Origin: CAZSDP01 sp964605665
GTDB taxonomy: Bacteria > Planctomycetota > UBA8108 > UBA1146
Assembly (NCBI GenBank): GCA_964605665.1
Contig: CAZSDP010000018.1
Span: 1-64,000 of the forward strand
DNA: 64,000 nt
Direction of reading: 5' to 3'
Within the stretch, counting starts at the first letter, position 1. Every line of letters begins with the position of its first letter. Position numbers and translations under genes: made by a program. Below, piece after piece: positions 17,798 to 26,833 of this stretch. The notes beneath the pieces are model-generated. The model was not told the origin of the DNA, did not search any database, and worked only from the letters and a program-made list of their open reading frames with translations.

Positions 17798-18211
17798 ATG
17801 GAAACCATCTCTTTCAACGATTTCACAAAGGTCGAACTGCGAACCGCAAAGGTGCTCGAGGTGGTGCCGCACCCCGATGCGGACCGTCTCTATCTGCTCC
17901 AGATCGAGGGAGGGCCCGCTCCCGCAGCTGAGCCCGCAGAGAGCAGCGAGTCCCCTGAGAATGCCGAGGGCGCCGAGTCCGCCGCCCCTTCTGCGCCCCG
18001 CCCAGAACGCCGGCAGATCGTCGCCGGGATTCGCGAGCATTACACCCCTGAGGAACTTGTCGGCCGCACGATTGTCGTGGTTTGGAACCTGGCTCCGGCA
18101 AAGCTCCGTGGTCAGGAGTCCCAGGGGATGCTGCTCGCTGTTCAGGATGGGGACACCGTTTCTGTTCTCACTCCCGATCGTCCGGTGAGCCCCGGCGGCC
18201 GAGTCTCCTGA
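17798..18211 (+). CDS. tRNA-binding-domain protein (MetG C-terminal / Trbp111 type) with insertion
   Basis: The 137-residue OB-fold protein matches the C-terminal dimerisation domain of methionyl-tRNA synthetase and Trbp111/CsaA-like proteins: FNDFTKVELRTAKVLEVVPH, RRQIVAGIREHYTPEELVGR, NLAPAKLRGQESQGMLLA. Between 'LYLLQIEG' and 'RRQIVAGI' it carries about 35 extra Ala/Pro/Glu/Ser residues where family members have a short turn. It is probably a structure-specific tRNA-binding protein in the cytoplasm. The ATG at 17798 follows GAGAGG by eight bases; a GTG two codons earlier is possible. The stop is only 9 bp before recN. Confidence 0.85.
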   Translation: METISFNDFTKVELRTAKVLEVVPHPDADRLYLLQIEGGPAPAAEPAESSESPENAEGAESAAPSAPRPERRQIVAGIREHYTPEELVGRTIVVVWNLAPAKLRGQESQGMLLAVQDGDTVSVLTPDRPVSPGGRVS

Positions 18212-18220
18212 GCAATCTTG

Positions 18221-19957
18221 ATGTTGGTCCAACTCACTATCCGAGATTTGGGATTGATCGAGCACGCCGAGCTCGAGCTCGGAGAAGGTCTGCAGGTCAT
18301 CTCTGGTGAGACAGGGGTCGGCAAGTCTCTTCTTCTCGCTTCGATGTCGTTGTTGCGAGGAGACCGACCGAAGACTGACTGGATTCGGACAGGGTCGGAC
18401 GAAGCGTTGGTCGCTGGCTTGTTCTGTGTCTCCGATGAGAATCACCGTACTGCGATCGAGGAGGCGGTGGGAATTGAGTTGGAGGATGGAGAGCTGCTGA
18501 TCGAAAGGCGTCTCCGACGCCAAGGGCGTCACCGCAGCCGATTGAATGGGCGTGAGGTGACCGCGGGCCTCCTGCGGGAGGCTGGCAAACGGCTGATCGA
18601 AATTCACGGTCAGCAGAGCCAGCTCACTCTTCTCGATCCAAAGACCCAGCTCGGACTCATCGATGACTTTGCGGGTCTCCGAGCAACTCGCGAGCAGTAC
18701 TCGCATGAGTTCTCCCGAATACGGGAGTTAGAGAAGGAAGTGGGCACCCTTCAGCGAGATTCAGAAGAACGGGCGGAACGACGTCTCTCGCTCGAGCATT
18801 TGATCAGCGAGATCGAAGCCGCAGATCCCCGGCCTGCTGAGAGAGATCGCCTCGAAGAGGAGCTCGAGCTCTTGGAAGGGCGAGATCAGGTCATGGGGAG
18901 GATCCAAGAGACCCTCGAACGCTTTCATGACTCAGAAGACAGCCTCGTCGACCAGATGGCTCGGGCTGCCCGTGAATTCAGCGATTTGGGTGCGCGTCAC
19001 CGAGATCTCGCCGAATTCGGGACTCTCTGCGATTCTCTGGCGGAGCAATTGGAAGAGGGCCTCCGAGGGTTGAGGAATCTGGCAGATGGACTCGATATCG
19101 ACTCGAACACCCTCGAGGAGATGCGTCGCCGATTTGACCGATTGGTTTCCTTGGAGGAGCGATTTCGCAGGCGCGGCGACGAGTTGCTGGTCTACCGTGA
19201 TGAACTCAAGGCGGAACTCGAGGCGATCGGTGACGCTGAGGATTCTTTGCCCACCCTGCTCTCCGAGCTCGAATCCGCCGTCAAAGCTCTCCAGAAGGGT
19301 GCCCAGGCCCTCACTCGAAAGCGCAAAAAGGCGCTGGGCCTCCTCTCTGACGAAATTACCGCGGAGCTCTCCGATCTCGGGATGGAACGAGCCACGTTTC
19401 GGGTGGCGCGGTACCCCCTGAGCTCTGGACACTATGGCGGCCTCGATGTGTGGGGAGCGGACCGGATCGAGTTTGAGTTTGGGCCGAATCCGGGAGAGCC
19501 GGAGAAGCCTCTCGCAGAAATTGCGTCAGGAGGTGAACTCTCCAGGGTCATGCTATCCTTGAAACGTGCACTTGCTGAAGCGGGCTCGGTGTCGACTCTG
19601 GTCTTTGACGAAATTGATGCTGGAGTTGGCGGGCGGCTGGGAGCTTCCTTAGGATTGAAGCTGCAGGAGATCGCTTCGAACCGGCAGGTTCTCTGTGTGA
19701 CGCACCTCGCTCAGCTCGCTTGTTACGGTGCTTGCCAATATCGGGTCGAGAAAAAAGTGAGCGGGGATCGGACCGTAACGATGGTGGAGCGTCTCGACGG
19801 GGAGCGTCGAGTAGAAGAGATTGCGACAATGATGCGAGGATCCCACCGTACGGAGCACTCCATCGAGGAAGCAAGAGAGATGCTCGAGGCCGCAGAGAAT
19901 GAAATCAGCGGCTCCACTTCTACGGGAGATCGGGTTACGGGAGAGCAAAGATGCTGA
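18221..19957 (+). CDS. recN: DNA repair ATPase RecN
   Basis: The 578-residue SMC-like protein has the RecN start (LTIRDLGLIEHAELELGEG), Walker A GETGVGKS, the RecN motif IEIHGQQSQLTLL, a central coiled coil (about 155-380), ABC signature ASGGELSRVMLSLK, Walker B VFDEIDAGVGG and the H-loop region VLCVTHLAQLA. It acts early in double-strand break repair. TTG at 18218 is in frame, but ATG at 18221 is the natural start. Its end overlaps the STAS gene by 7 bp, so the two are coupled. Length and motifs are standard for the family. Confidence 0.97.
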   Translation: MLVQLTIRDLGLIEHAELELGEGLQVISGETGVGKSLLLASMSLLRGDRPKTDWIRTGSDEALVAGLFCVSDENHRTAIEEAVGIELEDGELLIERRLRRQGRHRSRLNGREVTAGLLREAGKRLIEIHGQQSQLTLLDPKTQLGLIDDFAGLRATREQYSHEFSRIRELEKEVGTLQRDSEERAERRLSLEHLISEIEAADPRPAERDRLEEELELLEGRDQVMGRIQETLERFHDSEDSLVDQMARAAREFSDLGARHRDLAEFGTLCDSLAEQLEEGLRGLRNLADGLDIDSNTLEEMRRRFDRLVSLEERFRRRGDELLVYRDELKAELEAIGDAEDSLPTLLSELESAVKALQKGAQALTRKRKKALGLLSDEITAELSDLGMERATFRVARYPLSSGHYGGLDVWGADRIEFEFGPNPGEPEKPLAEIASGGELSRVMLSLKRALAEAGSVSTLVFDEIDAGVGGRLGASLGLKLQEIASNRQVLCVTHLAQLACYGACQYRVEKKVSGDRTVTMVERLDGERRVEEIATMMRGSHRTEHSIEEAREMLEAAENEISGSTSTGDRVTGEQRC

Positions 19958-20526
19958 ATTGGAGTGAGCGGGGACATGTACTCGCAACAGCGACTGAAGA
20001 CGTGGTTTATTTCCAAGTCGTCGGCGTTGCCAACATGAACAACGTTGCACCCTTCGAAGAGTTTGCTCGCCTCAAGCAAGATGGGGGCTGTCGAGAGTTC
20101 ATCTTCGATTTTTCCGAATGTGAAGGATTGGACTCGACATTCCTCGGTATCGTTCTCGGTTTGCGCCTCGGACAGAAAAATAGCGATGGCACTCCTCCAC
20201 AAATCACCGCGGTCAATGCTTCGCTAACGGTGAAGAAGATCTTCTCGGAGGTGGGGATCGATCGCCTGATTCAAGTCCTCCCCGATCCGGTCGCGCTACC
20301 TGAAATCCCGATGCAAAAATTGGAGCGCGACTGTTCTGAGAAGGAACGGCTCGACATGGTGCTCTCCGCTCATGAGACGCTGTGCAACCTCGGCGATGAT
20401 AACTCGAAGCGATTCGGCGCATTTGTCGAGCTATTGCGCAAGGAGATCGATCGAACCGCCTTTGGCTCAGGAGCCCCCAACGCAGCTCACCCCTCCGAAG
20501 CAACGAAGAAGCAGGACGATTCGTGA
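19951..20526 (+). CDS. STAS-domain protein (anti-sigma factor antagonist-like)
   Basis: The 191-residue protein has an N-terminal STAS domain (about 1-110), with FDFSECEGLDSTFLGIVLGL at the loop that in SpoIIAA (DSSGLG) carries the regulated serine. Here the sequence is DSTFLG, so Ser or Thr could be the phosphosite. The C-terminal ~80 residues are helical and end in a polar tail. Proteins of this kind bind anti-sigma kinases or act in stressosome-like switches. No RsbW-type kinase is adjacent. It overlaps recN by 7 bp and the isomerase gene by GTGA, so the three genes are co-translated. Confidence 0.8.
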   Translation: MLNWSERGHVLATATEDVVYFQVVGVANMNNVAPFEEFARLKQDGGCREFIFDFSECEGLDSTFLGIVLGLRLGQKNSDGTPPQITAVNASLTVKKIFSEVGIDRLIQVLPDPVALPEIPMQKLERDCSEKERLDMVLSAHETLCNLGDDNSKRFGAFVELLRKEIDRTAFGSGAPNAAHPSEATKKQDDS

Positions 20527-21581
20527 CAGCTTCGTTCGAGCCGTTTCTGCTCGAGCCGATCGTCGTTCCCCGAGTTTGGGGAGGGGACAGACTTCTCACA
20601 GAGATCCATACCGATCTGGCCGCTCCTCTCGATTCACAAGGAGCTCTGTTACCGGTCGGAGAAACGTGGGAAGTCTCCGATGTCGATGACGATCCCGCCC
20701 TTCACTCCCGAATTGCCTCAGGGCCGCATCGAGGCCTCACCCTTCGAGAGTGGATTCTCAAAGACCCAGAGGGTGCTCTTGGTCGTGCTGGCATCGGGCG
20801 GGGACACGATGGAGCTCCGCAGCTTCCTCTCCTTTTCAAGTACATCGACGCTCGAGAAGATCTCTCGGTTCAGGTGCATCCAAGTGATCGTGTATTACAG
20901 AAGATGGGTAGTCCGGGTCGCGGCAAGAGCGAGGCATGGGTGATCTTGGCTGCTGAGCCAAACTCTCGGCTCATCGTCGGCTTCGAAGATGGTTGGGACT
21001 TTGCGCGCTATCTCGAAGCTGCGCGTCGTGGAGATGGGGACCAGGGCCTCCGCGCGATTGAGGTTTCAAGGGGAGACATCGTCGATCTTCCTGCAGGATT
21101 GGTGCATGCCATCGGTGGTGGAATCCTTCTCGCGGAGATTCAGCAATCATCTGACATCACCTGGCGTCTTCATGATTGGGGACGTGTCGGCCTGGATGGG
21201 AAGCCACGAGAACTTCATCTCGATCAGTGTGCTCTGGTGGAGCCACTGACGACCGAACCGCCTTGTCCATTACCGCGGAACTCTCCCCGGGCAGGCGAGG
21301 GATCTCGGTCAGAGTGGGATCGTCCCATCGACGGAGAGCATTTCCGACTGCAAGTGGCCGAAGGGGCTGGTCCCTACCGTATTGAACGTCGAAATGACCG
21401 CTTCGGGATTCTCGCCCTCCTCGAGGGGGATGACGCTTCGCTCCACTGGGGGAATGAGAACCTCCAGCTTCGCCCCGGTTCGGTCGTCTTTTCCCCGGCT
21501 TCTGCCCCTGATGACCTCGAAATCAGCACCAAGGGCCCCGTTTGGGCGCTTTGGATGGAAGCGGGTGGAGCTGGGGCATGA
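20523..21581 (+). CDS. manA: Mannose-6-phosphate isomerase, class I (ManA type)
   Basis: The 352-residue cupin enzyme interconverts mannose 6-phosphate and fructose 6-phosphate with a bound zinc. Seen motifs are the opening VPRVWGGDRL, ETWEVSDV, LSVQVHPSD (zinc-ligand segment), GKSEAWVILAAEP, VDLPAGLVHAIGGGILLAEIQQSSDITWRLHDW. This is the short bacterial class I form. The start is GTG overlapping the STAS stop (GTGA). It feeds GDP-mannose and polysaccharide synthesis; the glycosyltransferase at 7683 is not in the same operon. Confidence 0.92.
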   Translation: MTASFEPFLLEPIVVPRVWGGDRLLTEIHTDLAAPLDSQGALLPVGETWEVSDVDDDPALHSRIASGPHRGLTLREWILKDPEGALGRAGIGRGHDGAPQLPLLFKYIDAREDLSVQVHPSDRVLQKMGSPGRGKSEAWVILAAEPNSRLIVGFEDGWDFARYLEAARRGDGDQGLRAIEVSRGDIVDLPAGLVHAIGGGILLAEIQQSSDITWRLHDWGRVGLDGKPRELHLDQCALVEPLTTEPPCPLPRNSPRAGEGSRSEWDRPIDGEHFRLQVAEGAGPYRIERRNDRFGILALLEGDDASLHWGNENLQLRPGSVVFSPASAPDDLEISTKGPVWALWMEAGGAGA

Positions 21582-21969
21582 TTGACCCTCCTCCTCACGG
21601 CAAATAGACTACAGGCCTGGTTATGAACGATGGTTCGTTCATGCCCCCTCAATTTGCTTGAGAGCGCGTTAGTTTGCGCAATCTCGGTCTGGCCTCCCAT
21701 CCGAACGATCGGGAGAGAGCTGAGAGCTCAGATCAGGCTCAAGTGTTGACGAGGGATCGGGGAGAGAGTTCGGAGTCGGCGGTCGAATCGATACAGCATT
21801 CGATCGATGGCTTCTGCAGCTCATCAGTTTCTCAGTAGAGCTCATTTGGCGGATCGGTCGAACTGAGCCTCGTGAATCCCCTCAAGACAGCGAGAAGTTC
21901 GCCTCAGTCAGAGATCACTGGCTCTTTCGGGAGCCGCGAGGACATTCCTTGAATCAGGAGAAGGAAACC
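21582..21969. other. Intergenic region with a short hairpin
   Basis: No gene is supported in these 388 bases. A perfect 8-bp stem with a 4-nt loop (ATGAACGA-TGGT-TCGTTCAT) lies at 21623-21642, 41 bp after the isomerase stop, without a T run. The rest is purine-rich with no recognisable promoter. Confidence 0.45.
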
Positions 21970-22548
21970 ATGGCCCAGGCACCCCGACCAGCTCCTCGAC
22001 GCTCCGCTCCGCAAGGAGGGAGCCGACGATCTGCTCCACACTCTTCCCGAGGCGAGGGAGAAGAGCGACCGCCGCGCGGCGAATACGTTCCCGCTCCAAA
22101 GAAAGGGGCGCCGGTCGCGGTGACGATCGGCGTCGTTGCGCTCGTCGTGATCAGCGGACTCGTGTTCTTGGTTTCTGTGGTTAAGCGAGGAGGTCAAGGA
22201 GAGGCTCCCGTTGAAATCGTGGAGACTGATAACCGCAATGAGTGGTCACGAATCGTGGAGAAGATGGCCAAGGCGAAGCGCATGGCCCGTGAGACCTTGG
22301 CGATTCGAACCGATGAAGAGCAGGCAGATCTCTTCGTGTCGAAACTGCGAGAGACTCTCAATTACACCACCGAGGTCCTCCTCGAATTCGACAATATGAT
22401 TGAGCCGATTCGCGATCCGGTCACCGAAGATGTGCCGCCAGAATTCCTCGGATACCTCGCGGAGTCGAAGCCGCTGATCCAGCTTCAAGATGACCTTTTG
22501 AAATCGATGCCTTTTGACATGGACTTCGACGACCCCACTGACGAGTGA
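21970..22548 (+). CDS. Small single-pass membrane protein, paralogue of the next gene
   Basis: The 192-residue protein has an Arg/Pro/Ser-rich cytosolic leader (about 55 residues), one membrane helix (VAVTIGVVALVVISGLVFLV) and a helical extracytoplasmic domain. That domain ends with 'MIEPIRDPVTEDVPPEFLGY...LKSMPFD', which is matched in the next gene ('LEPVRDPVSGEMQPGYEAY...LSKSLMF'). The ATG at 21970 follows GGAGAAGGAAACC. No known family is recognised. It is first in a plus-strand run leading to a large Ser/Thr kinase, so a role as that kinase's membrane partner is possible but unproven. Confidence 0.75.
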   Translation: MAQAPRPAPRRSAPQGGSRRSAPHSSRGEGEERPPRGEYVPAPKKGAPVAVTIGVVALVVISGLVFLVSVVKRGGQGEAPVEIVETDNRNEWSRIVEKMAKAKRMARETLAIRTDEEQADLFVSKLRETLNYTTEVLLEFDNMIEPIRDPVTEDVPPEFLGYLAESKPLIQLQDDLLKSMPFDMDFDDPTDE

Positions 22549-22567
22549 ATTCAGCGAAAGGTGTCCT

Positions 22568-23098
22568 GTGCCGGATAGCCGCGACAATTCACTGGAGAGT
22601 GAGGAGGCGTCAGATTCGTCGGTCGAGACGATTGCTCGGCGTCGATCGGCTTCTCCGCTCCTGACGATCTTCTTGTTGGTGGCCGTAGCGGTGAGCGGTG
22701 GCGTCTTCCTTTGGGCCCTTCAAAGTGGTTCCGATGACTGGCTTGGGCACGATGATGCGAAAGAGGCTGACGCCTGGAGCCAAGTTCAGCGAGAGATTGA
22801 GGAGAGCGTGGACCTCTATCGAGAGTCAGTGCGCCTCAAGCAGACAGCGGAGCCCGAGGATTATCAGGCCCATCTCGAATTGGTTTTGGAGTCGATGGCT
22901 GCTACGCTCGCCCGTGCTGACTTACTACTCGAACCGGTACGTGACCCGGTAAGTGGAGAGATGCAACCAGGCTACGAAGCGTATCTCCAGGAGCTACAGC
23001 CGCTGGTCTTGCGCCACAGGGATCTTTCGAAGTCACTGATGTTTCTTCCCGATTCGACTCAGCAAAGTCAGCAAGCGCCGTCAGAAAAGACTGAGTGA
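22568..23098 (+). CDS. Small single-pass membrane protein, paralogue of the previous gene
   Basis: The 176-residue protein has an acidic/basic leader (about 25 residues), a membrane helix (LLTIFLLVAVAVSGGVFLWAL) and a helical domain ending in the shared RDPV...GY..YL..L.PL module. The start is taken as GTG at 22568 after AAAGGTG, because the earlier in-frame ATG lies inside the preceding gene's coding end. It is 19 bp after its paralogue, consistent with tandem duplication and one transcript. Function is unknown. Confidence 0.72.
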   Translation: MPDSRDNSLESEEASDSSVETIARRRSASPLLTIFLLVAVAVSGGVFLWALQSGSDDWLGHDDAKEADAWSQVQREIEESVDLYRESVRLKQTAEPEDYQAHLELVLESMAATLARADLLLEPVRDPVSGEMQPGYEAYLQELQPLVLRHRDLSKSLMFLPDSTQQSQQAPSEKTE

Positions 23099-23152
23099 CC
23101 CATTCCTAGAACCAAGGGCTCAGCAGAGAGAGTCCCTGGACCGGAGACTTTC

Positions 23153-23749
23153 ATGGCCCGATCTAGACCGAGTCGCCCAACCCGCGAAGTGAACCAACCG
23201 AAGGTGATCCGAGCCGAGGACCAAGATTCCCCGACGGATCCGATGGAGGTTGCTCTCGGGTTTGTTTGGGCTTTGGTCATCCCTCTCTTTGTTTACCTCG
23301 CACTCACGTTGCTCGGCATGCCTCCCGGCGGTGGTGGGCAGGGCGAGACGTGGGAAGAACAGATGCGCAGAAATGACGAGGTGATCGAGGTTCGTCCCGC
23401 GGTGACGTACGTTGAGATTCAAATGAGGCTCGACCGGGTGCAGAAACTGCTTCAAGATCGTGTTCCTGATTATCTACGGCGTGCGAGTCAGACCGATGAC
23501 AATCGAGTGAAGAACCGGTGGCAGGAACTTGCGTTCAGTACGCTTGGAATTTGCGATGCTGAGCTCAAGCAGGTGGAAGACGATGTGCCCAACAGTGATA
23601 GCCTCGGCAGCCGACGAGGAGAAGTTGAGCAAGCGATAAAACGCTGGCGTTCGCATATCGCGAATGAAGAAGACAAGATTATTCGAAACAACCCATTTCC
23701 TGATCGTCTCACAAAGGCCCGGGAGGCTCTGATGGCAGAGCGAGAGTGA
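23153..23749 (+). CDS. Small single-pass membrane protein with coiled domain
   Basis: The 198-residue protein has a basic leader, a membrane helix near 41-60 (GFVWALVIPLFVYLALTLLG), a Gly-rich hinge (MPPGGGGQGE) and about 130 residues of charged helix. The layout matches the two genes before it, but sequence similarity to them is not clear. GGAG lies six bases before the ATG. It ends 65 bp before the kinase start, so it belongs to the same likely operon. Function is unknown. Confidence 0.72.
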   Translation: MARSRPSRPTREVNQPKVIRAEDQDSPTDPMEVALGFVWALVIPLFVYLALTLLGMPPGGGGQGETWEEQMRRNDEVIEVRPAVTYVEIQMRLDRVQKLLQDRVPDYLRRASQTDDNRVKNRWQELAFSTLGICDAELKQVEDDVPNSDSLGSRRGEVEQAIKRWRSHIANEEDKIIRNNPFPDRLTKAREALMAERE

Positions 23750-23814
23750 TGCTTCGATAACTTCCGTAGTTGTCGAGGAAGTTTGAAGGATCAAATCGCG
23801 AGCGGAGGAGCGAG

Positions 23815-26616
23815 ATGTCTTTCGAAGACATCCTAATTGCATTGCGCGCTCGTGAAGTTGGCACGATCAGTCGTACAGAGCTCTCGCAGCTCCTCACGAT
23901 GCTTGACTCTGGAGACGCCTCCGCTCCAGGACTTCCAATTGGCGAATTGCTCACCAGGGTATTTCAGGTTCCCCCCGAGCGAGTTCGTGAATTGGAGCGC
24001 GAAATCTCAGGGCCATCACGACGCAAGATCGGCCGCTATCAACTCAGGCGCAAGGTTGGGCAAGGGGGGATGGGGCTCGTATTTGAGGCCCATGATCCGA
24101 ACTTGGGGCGCATTGTTGCACTCAAGCTACTCGCTGGAGATCGTGTCGAGAGTCCGACGAGCGTGCAGCGGTTTCTGCGTGAGGTAAAGAGCGCCGGTAG
24201 TTTCAACCATCCCAACATCGTTCACTCATACGACGCCGGTATCGATGGAGACCTTCCCTATCTGGTGATGGAGTTCGTCGATGGTGAAAATCTCTATCAG
24301 GTATTGAAGCGCAAGGGGAAGATCGATCCAGATGAAGGTCTCAATTGGCTTTTGCAGGCAGCGCGGGGACTCGATGTCTTAGAGCGCCAACATTGGGTTC
24401 ATGGCGATGTAAAGCCGAGCAACTTCATTCTGACTCGCAATGGAGAGATCAAACTCGCCGACCTTGGTTTGTGTGGTCCACCTGGTAAGCCGCGTCATGG
24501 AGCATCTCCCCATGGCACTCCTCCCTATGTTGCACCTGAAGTTCTCGCCGGCGAATTGATCGATCATCGGTCCGATCTTTATTCACTTGGTGCGACTTGG
24601 TACCACCTGTTCTCCGGTCGTCCCCACCGCCATTGCCGGACGATGAAAGAACTGATCGACCATGGAGATCTCCCCTTTCCACCACTGAGTGAGCTCCGTC
24701 CCGATCTGTCCACAGATGTGGCCAGGGTGGTGATGCGTCTTCTCCAAACCGATCCTCGGCGTCGTTTTCAGAGCGGTTCGTCGTTGATTGAGGCGTTGGA
24801 GCCGCTCCTGCCGGAGTTGAAATCCGATCCCGAAGGAGAAACTCAGTTTGAGTTCGTGGAGCCGACGCCGACGAGTACTCCTGTCTCTCGCAGAGCTCTG
24901 ATCACACTCAGCATCTTCGTGGTCGTCTTGGGAGTGGTGCTCGGCATCATGTTTGGCCCAGGCTCTCTACCGGTGAGCAAGGAGAGTCGGTCTGTGGTTG
25001 AAGGTGAGTCCGAGGAGACGTCGGCGAAGTCAGGCTCTTCTCGATCTCCGAGTAAGTCTCCTTGGCAAGCTGTGCGAGAAGATGCGTCTGGAGACTATCG
25101 TGCGCAATTCGCATGGCTCGTGGGGCCGGGTTCGCAGTATGCGGAGTCCGATCTCTGGCGTCAGGAGTTGATTGCAGAGCTTGCTCAGGTTGTCGGCCCG
25201 CGATGGCAAAGAGTCAGTGAGCAATCTCAGTTGTTGCTACAGGATCGACGATTCCTGGCTGCGCTGAAATTGCTCGATACATTTCCGAGCGAGATGCGGG
25301 CGGGCGCCTATGAACTCGCTTGGCAAGAGGCAGTGGATTCTGCAGTCCGAGCTCAAAATGGTGTGCTGGCCCGAACCCTCCTCCAATTTGAAAGCGTGAT
25401 CGATCCGTGGAAGCGCTGGCAACTATGGACTTCGCTGAGCGCCTCGACCGCTGAGGATCTTTTGTGGTTGCGAAAGCGAGTGCAGTTCGAACTAGGAGGA
25501 CTGGAATTCCTTTCTGTGATCGAGACGCAGCTCGTTGAATTCGCTACTGAGGCCGCGACCCGTCAGCAGGGCCTGAGAGAGCAGCTTCTCTCCGGCATCA
25601 ATCCTGAGCCCCAAAGTTTGCCAGCCGATGCTGAAAGCTGGCCGCAAGAAGTCGCGCTGGCTTGGCTTGCGAAGCATCCACAGGTGGGTGGGACCGCAGG
25701 GCCTTTGCTTCCGCGCCTCTATGAAGCGGGGCTGCTGGTAGAGATCGACCTGTCAGTACTCTCCCAGCTTCTCGCTCTCACCGGAGAAGTGGCGGACCTG
25801 GCCGCTGAAATCGAGGCGGCGAAGCTCGCCGCCGCGGCGATCGAAGCATGCCGACAATATCAGCGGCAGGCTGCTGAGCAGAGTTGGGATCTCCTCGAGA
25901 GCCCCCACTTGCGAGAGACGATGGTGAGCAAGCGTGTTTTGCCCGCTCGCCTCGCTTCGACCGAGGAGTTGAAGCGCGGAGCCTTCTTGAGATCAGGTGC
26001 ATTTGTTGCGGCGGTTTCTGGTCGTTGGGGTGAAGTTCCGACATTTGTTTGGGATCCAGCGGGTGATCACTTCGCAGAAGAGTGGCGGCTCTACCCGGAT
26101 CAATGGCGAGTTGAAGGAGGGTGGCGTCGTGCCCACGGGATGGGGTCATTACGTCCTCTAGAACTGGCACTCCCCATCGGACCGAAGTTCTCGCTCTCTC
26201 TCGAGCTGAAGGTCCCCGAGGGGGAGTGGGTTGCCCTGATCGGACGCGGGGAGTCCGCGTTTGGGATCGTGGGCGAAGGTGGAAACGGTGGCGTGAGGGT
26301 GAGTGGTGGAGCGTCAGAAGTGGTCACCAAAAACCTGAATCGCGGGCTCGGAGCCCCCTGGCTGGTGCGTTTTGATCGCGATCAGCCGCGCGTTTTTCGC
26401 CTGGAGATCGGCTATGACTCAGGCCTTTGGAGATTGGAAGGGGGAGCTGGATTGAGCTTCCCGACAGGCCACCCCGACGATCCGAGCTGGATCTGGCTGC
26501 GGCTATCTCAAGACGTCAGCGTGAGGGCGATTTCGATCTCTGGGCAGCCCGTGCAGGTTTGGCTCGATGCGCGTCAAAAGGCCCTGGAAGCAGCTCTTGG
26601 TGATTCTGGGCGTTGA
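23815..26616 (+). CDS. Large transmembrane Ser/Thr protein kinase, atypical catalytic loop
   Basis: The 933-residue protein has a ~70-residue helical leader, then a Hanks-type domain (about 72-335): GQGGMG loop, VALK lysine 104, catalytic loop HGDVKPSN (His196-Gly-Asp198) and DLG where DFG is usual. So the loop Arg is missing (a non-RD kinase) while the catalytic Asp and VALK Lys remain. A membrane helix at about 359-383 is followed by a ~550-residue extracytoplasmic region, alpha-helical first and beta-rich (lectin-like concanavalin fold possible) at the end. The ATG at 23815 has GGAGGAGCGAG just upstream. The next kinase gene follows after 217 bp. Confidence 0.88.
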   Translation: MSFEDILIALRAREVGTISRTELSQLLTMLDSGDASAPGLPIGELLTRVFQVPPERVRELEREISGPSRRKIGRYQLRRKVGQGGMGLVFEAHDPNLGRIVALKLLAGDRVESPTSVQRFLREVKSAGSFNHPNIVHSYDAGIDGDLPYLVMEFVDGENLYQVLKRKGKIDPDEGLNWLLQAARGLDVLERQHWVHGDVKPSNFILTRNGEIKLADLGLCGPPGKPRHGASPHGTPPYVAPEVLAGELIDHRSDLYSLGATWYHLFSGRPHRHCRTMKELIDHGDLPFPPLSELRPDLSTDVARVVMRLLQTDPRRRFQSGSSLIEALEPLLPELKSDPEGETQFEFVEPTPTSTPVSRRALITLSIFVVVLGVVLGIMFGPGSLPVSKESRSVVEGESEETSAKSGSSRSPSKSPWQAVREDASGDYRAQFAWLVGPGSQYAESDLWRQELIAELAQVVGPRWQRVSEQSQLLLQDRRFLAALKLLDTFPSEMRAGAYELAWQEAVDSAVRAQNGVLARTLLQFESVIDPWKRWQLWTSLSASTAEDLLWLRKRVQFELGGLEFLSVIETQLVEFATEAATRQQGLREQLLSGINPEPQSLPADAESWPQEVALAWLAKHPQVGGTAGPLLPRLYEAGLLVEIDLSVLSQLLALTGEVADLAAEIEAAKLAAAAIEACRQYQRQAAEQSWDLLESPHLRETMVSKRVLPARLASTEELKRGAFLRSGAFVAAVSGRWGEVPTFVWDPAGDHFAEEWRLYPDQWRVEGGWRRAHGMGSLRPLELALPIGPKFSLSLELKVPEGEWVALIGRGESAFGIVGEGGNGGVRVSGGASEVVTKNLNRGLGAPWLVRFDRDQPRVFRLEIGYDSGLWRLEGGAGLSFPTGHPDDPSWIWLRLSQDVSVRAISISGQPVQVWLDARQKALEAALGDSGR

Positions 26617-26733
26617 CCCGGGAGATCCTTCCTTGCACTGGTGACTTCGTGAGTCGCCGCCTTCCCCCCTCCCATTGTATTCTTCTGAGGTATCCCGATC
26701 GTAACTCGGCGCTATCGAAGTGCCTCGGGACCA

Positions 26734-26750
26734 CCTCCCCAGTGGGGAGG
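26734..26750 (+). promoter_or_regulatory. Leader hairpin upstream of the kinase-AAA-TPR gene
   Basis: CCTCCCC-AGT-GGGGAGG forms a 7-bp stem 84 bp before the start. Flanking GGACC (26728 area) and GGTCC (26763 area) can extend it into a larger structure. No T tract follows immediately. It may be a leader structure. Confidence 0.35.
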
Positions 26751-26833
26751 GGATTTTCCGGAAGGTCCACCCCGAGCATTTCAAGCTTTGGGAATGGGCA
26801 CCCGAGGTTGCCAAGGTGCAGAGGTCGGGAACG

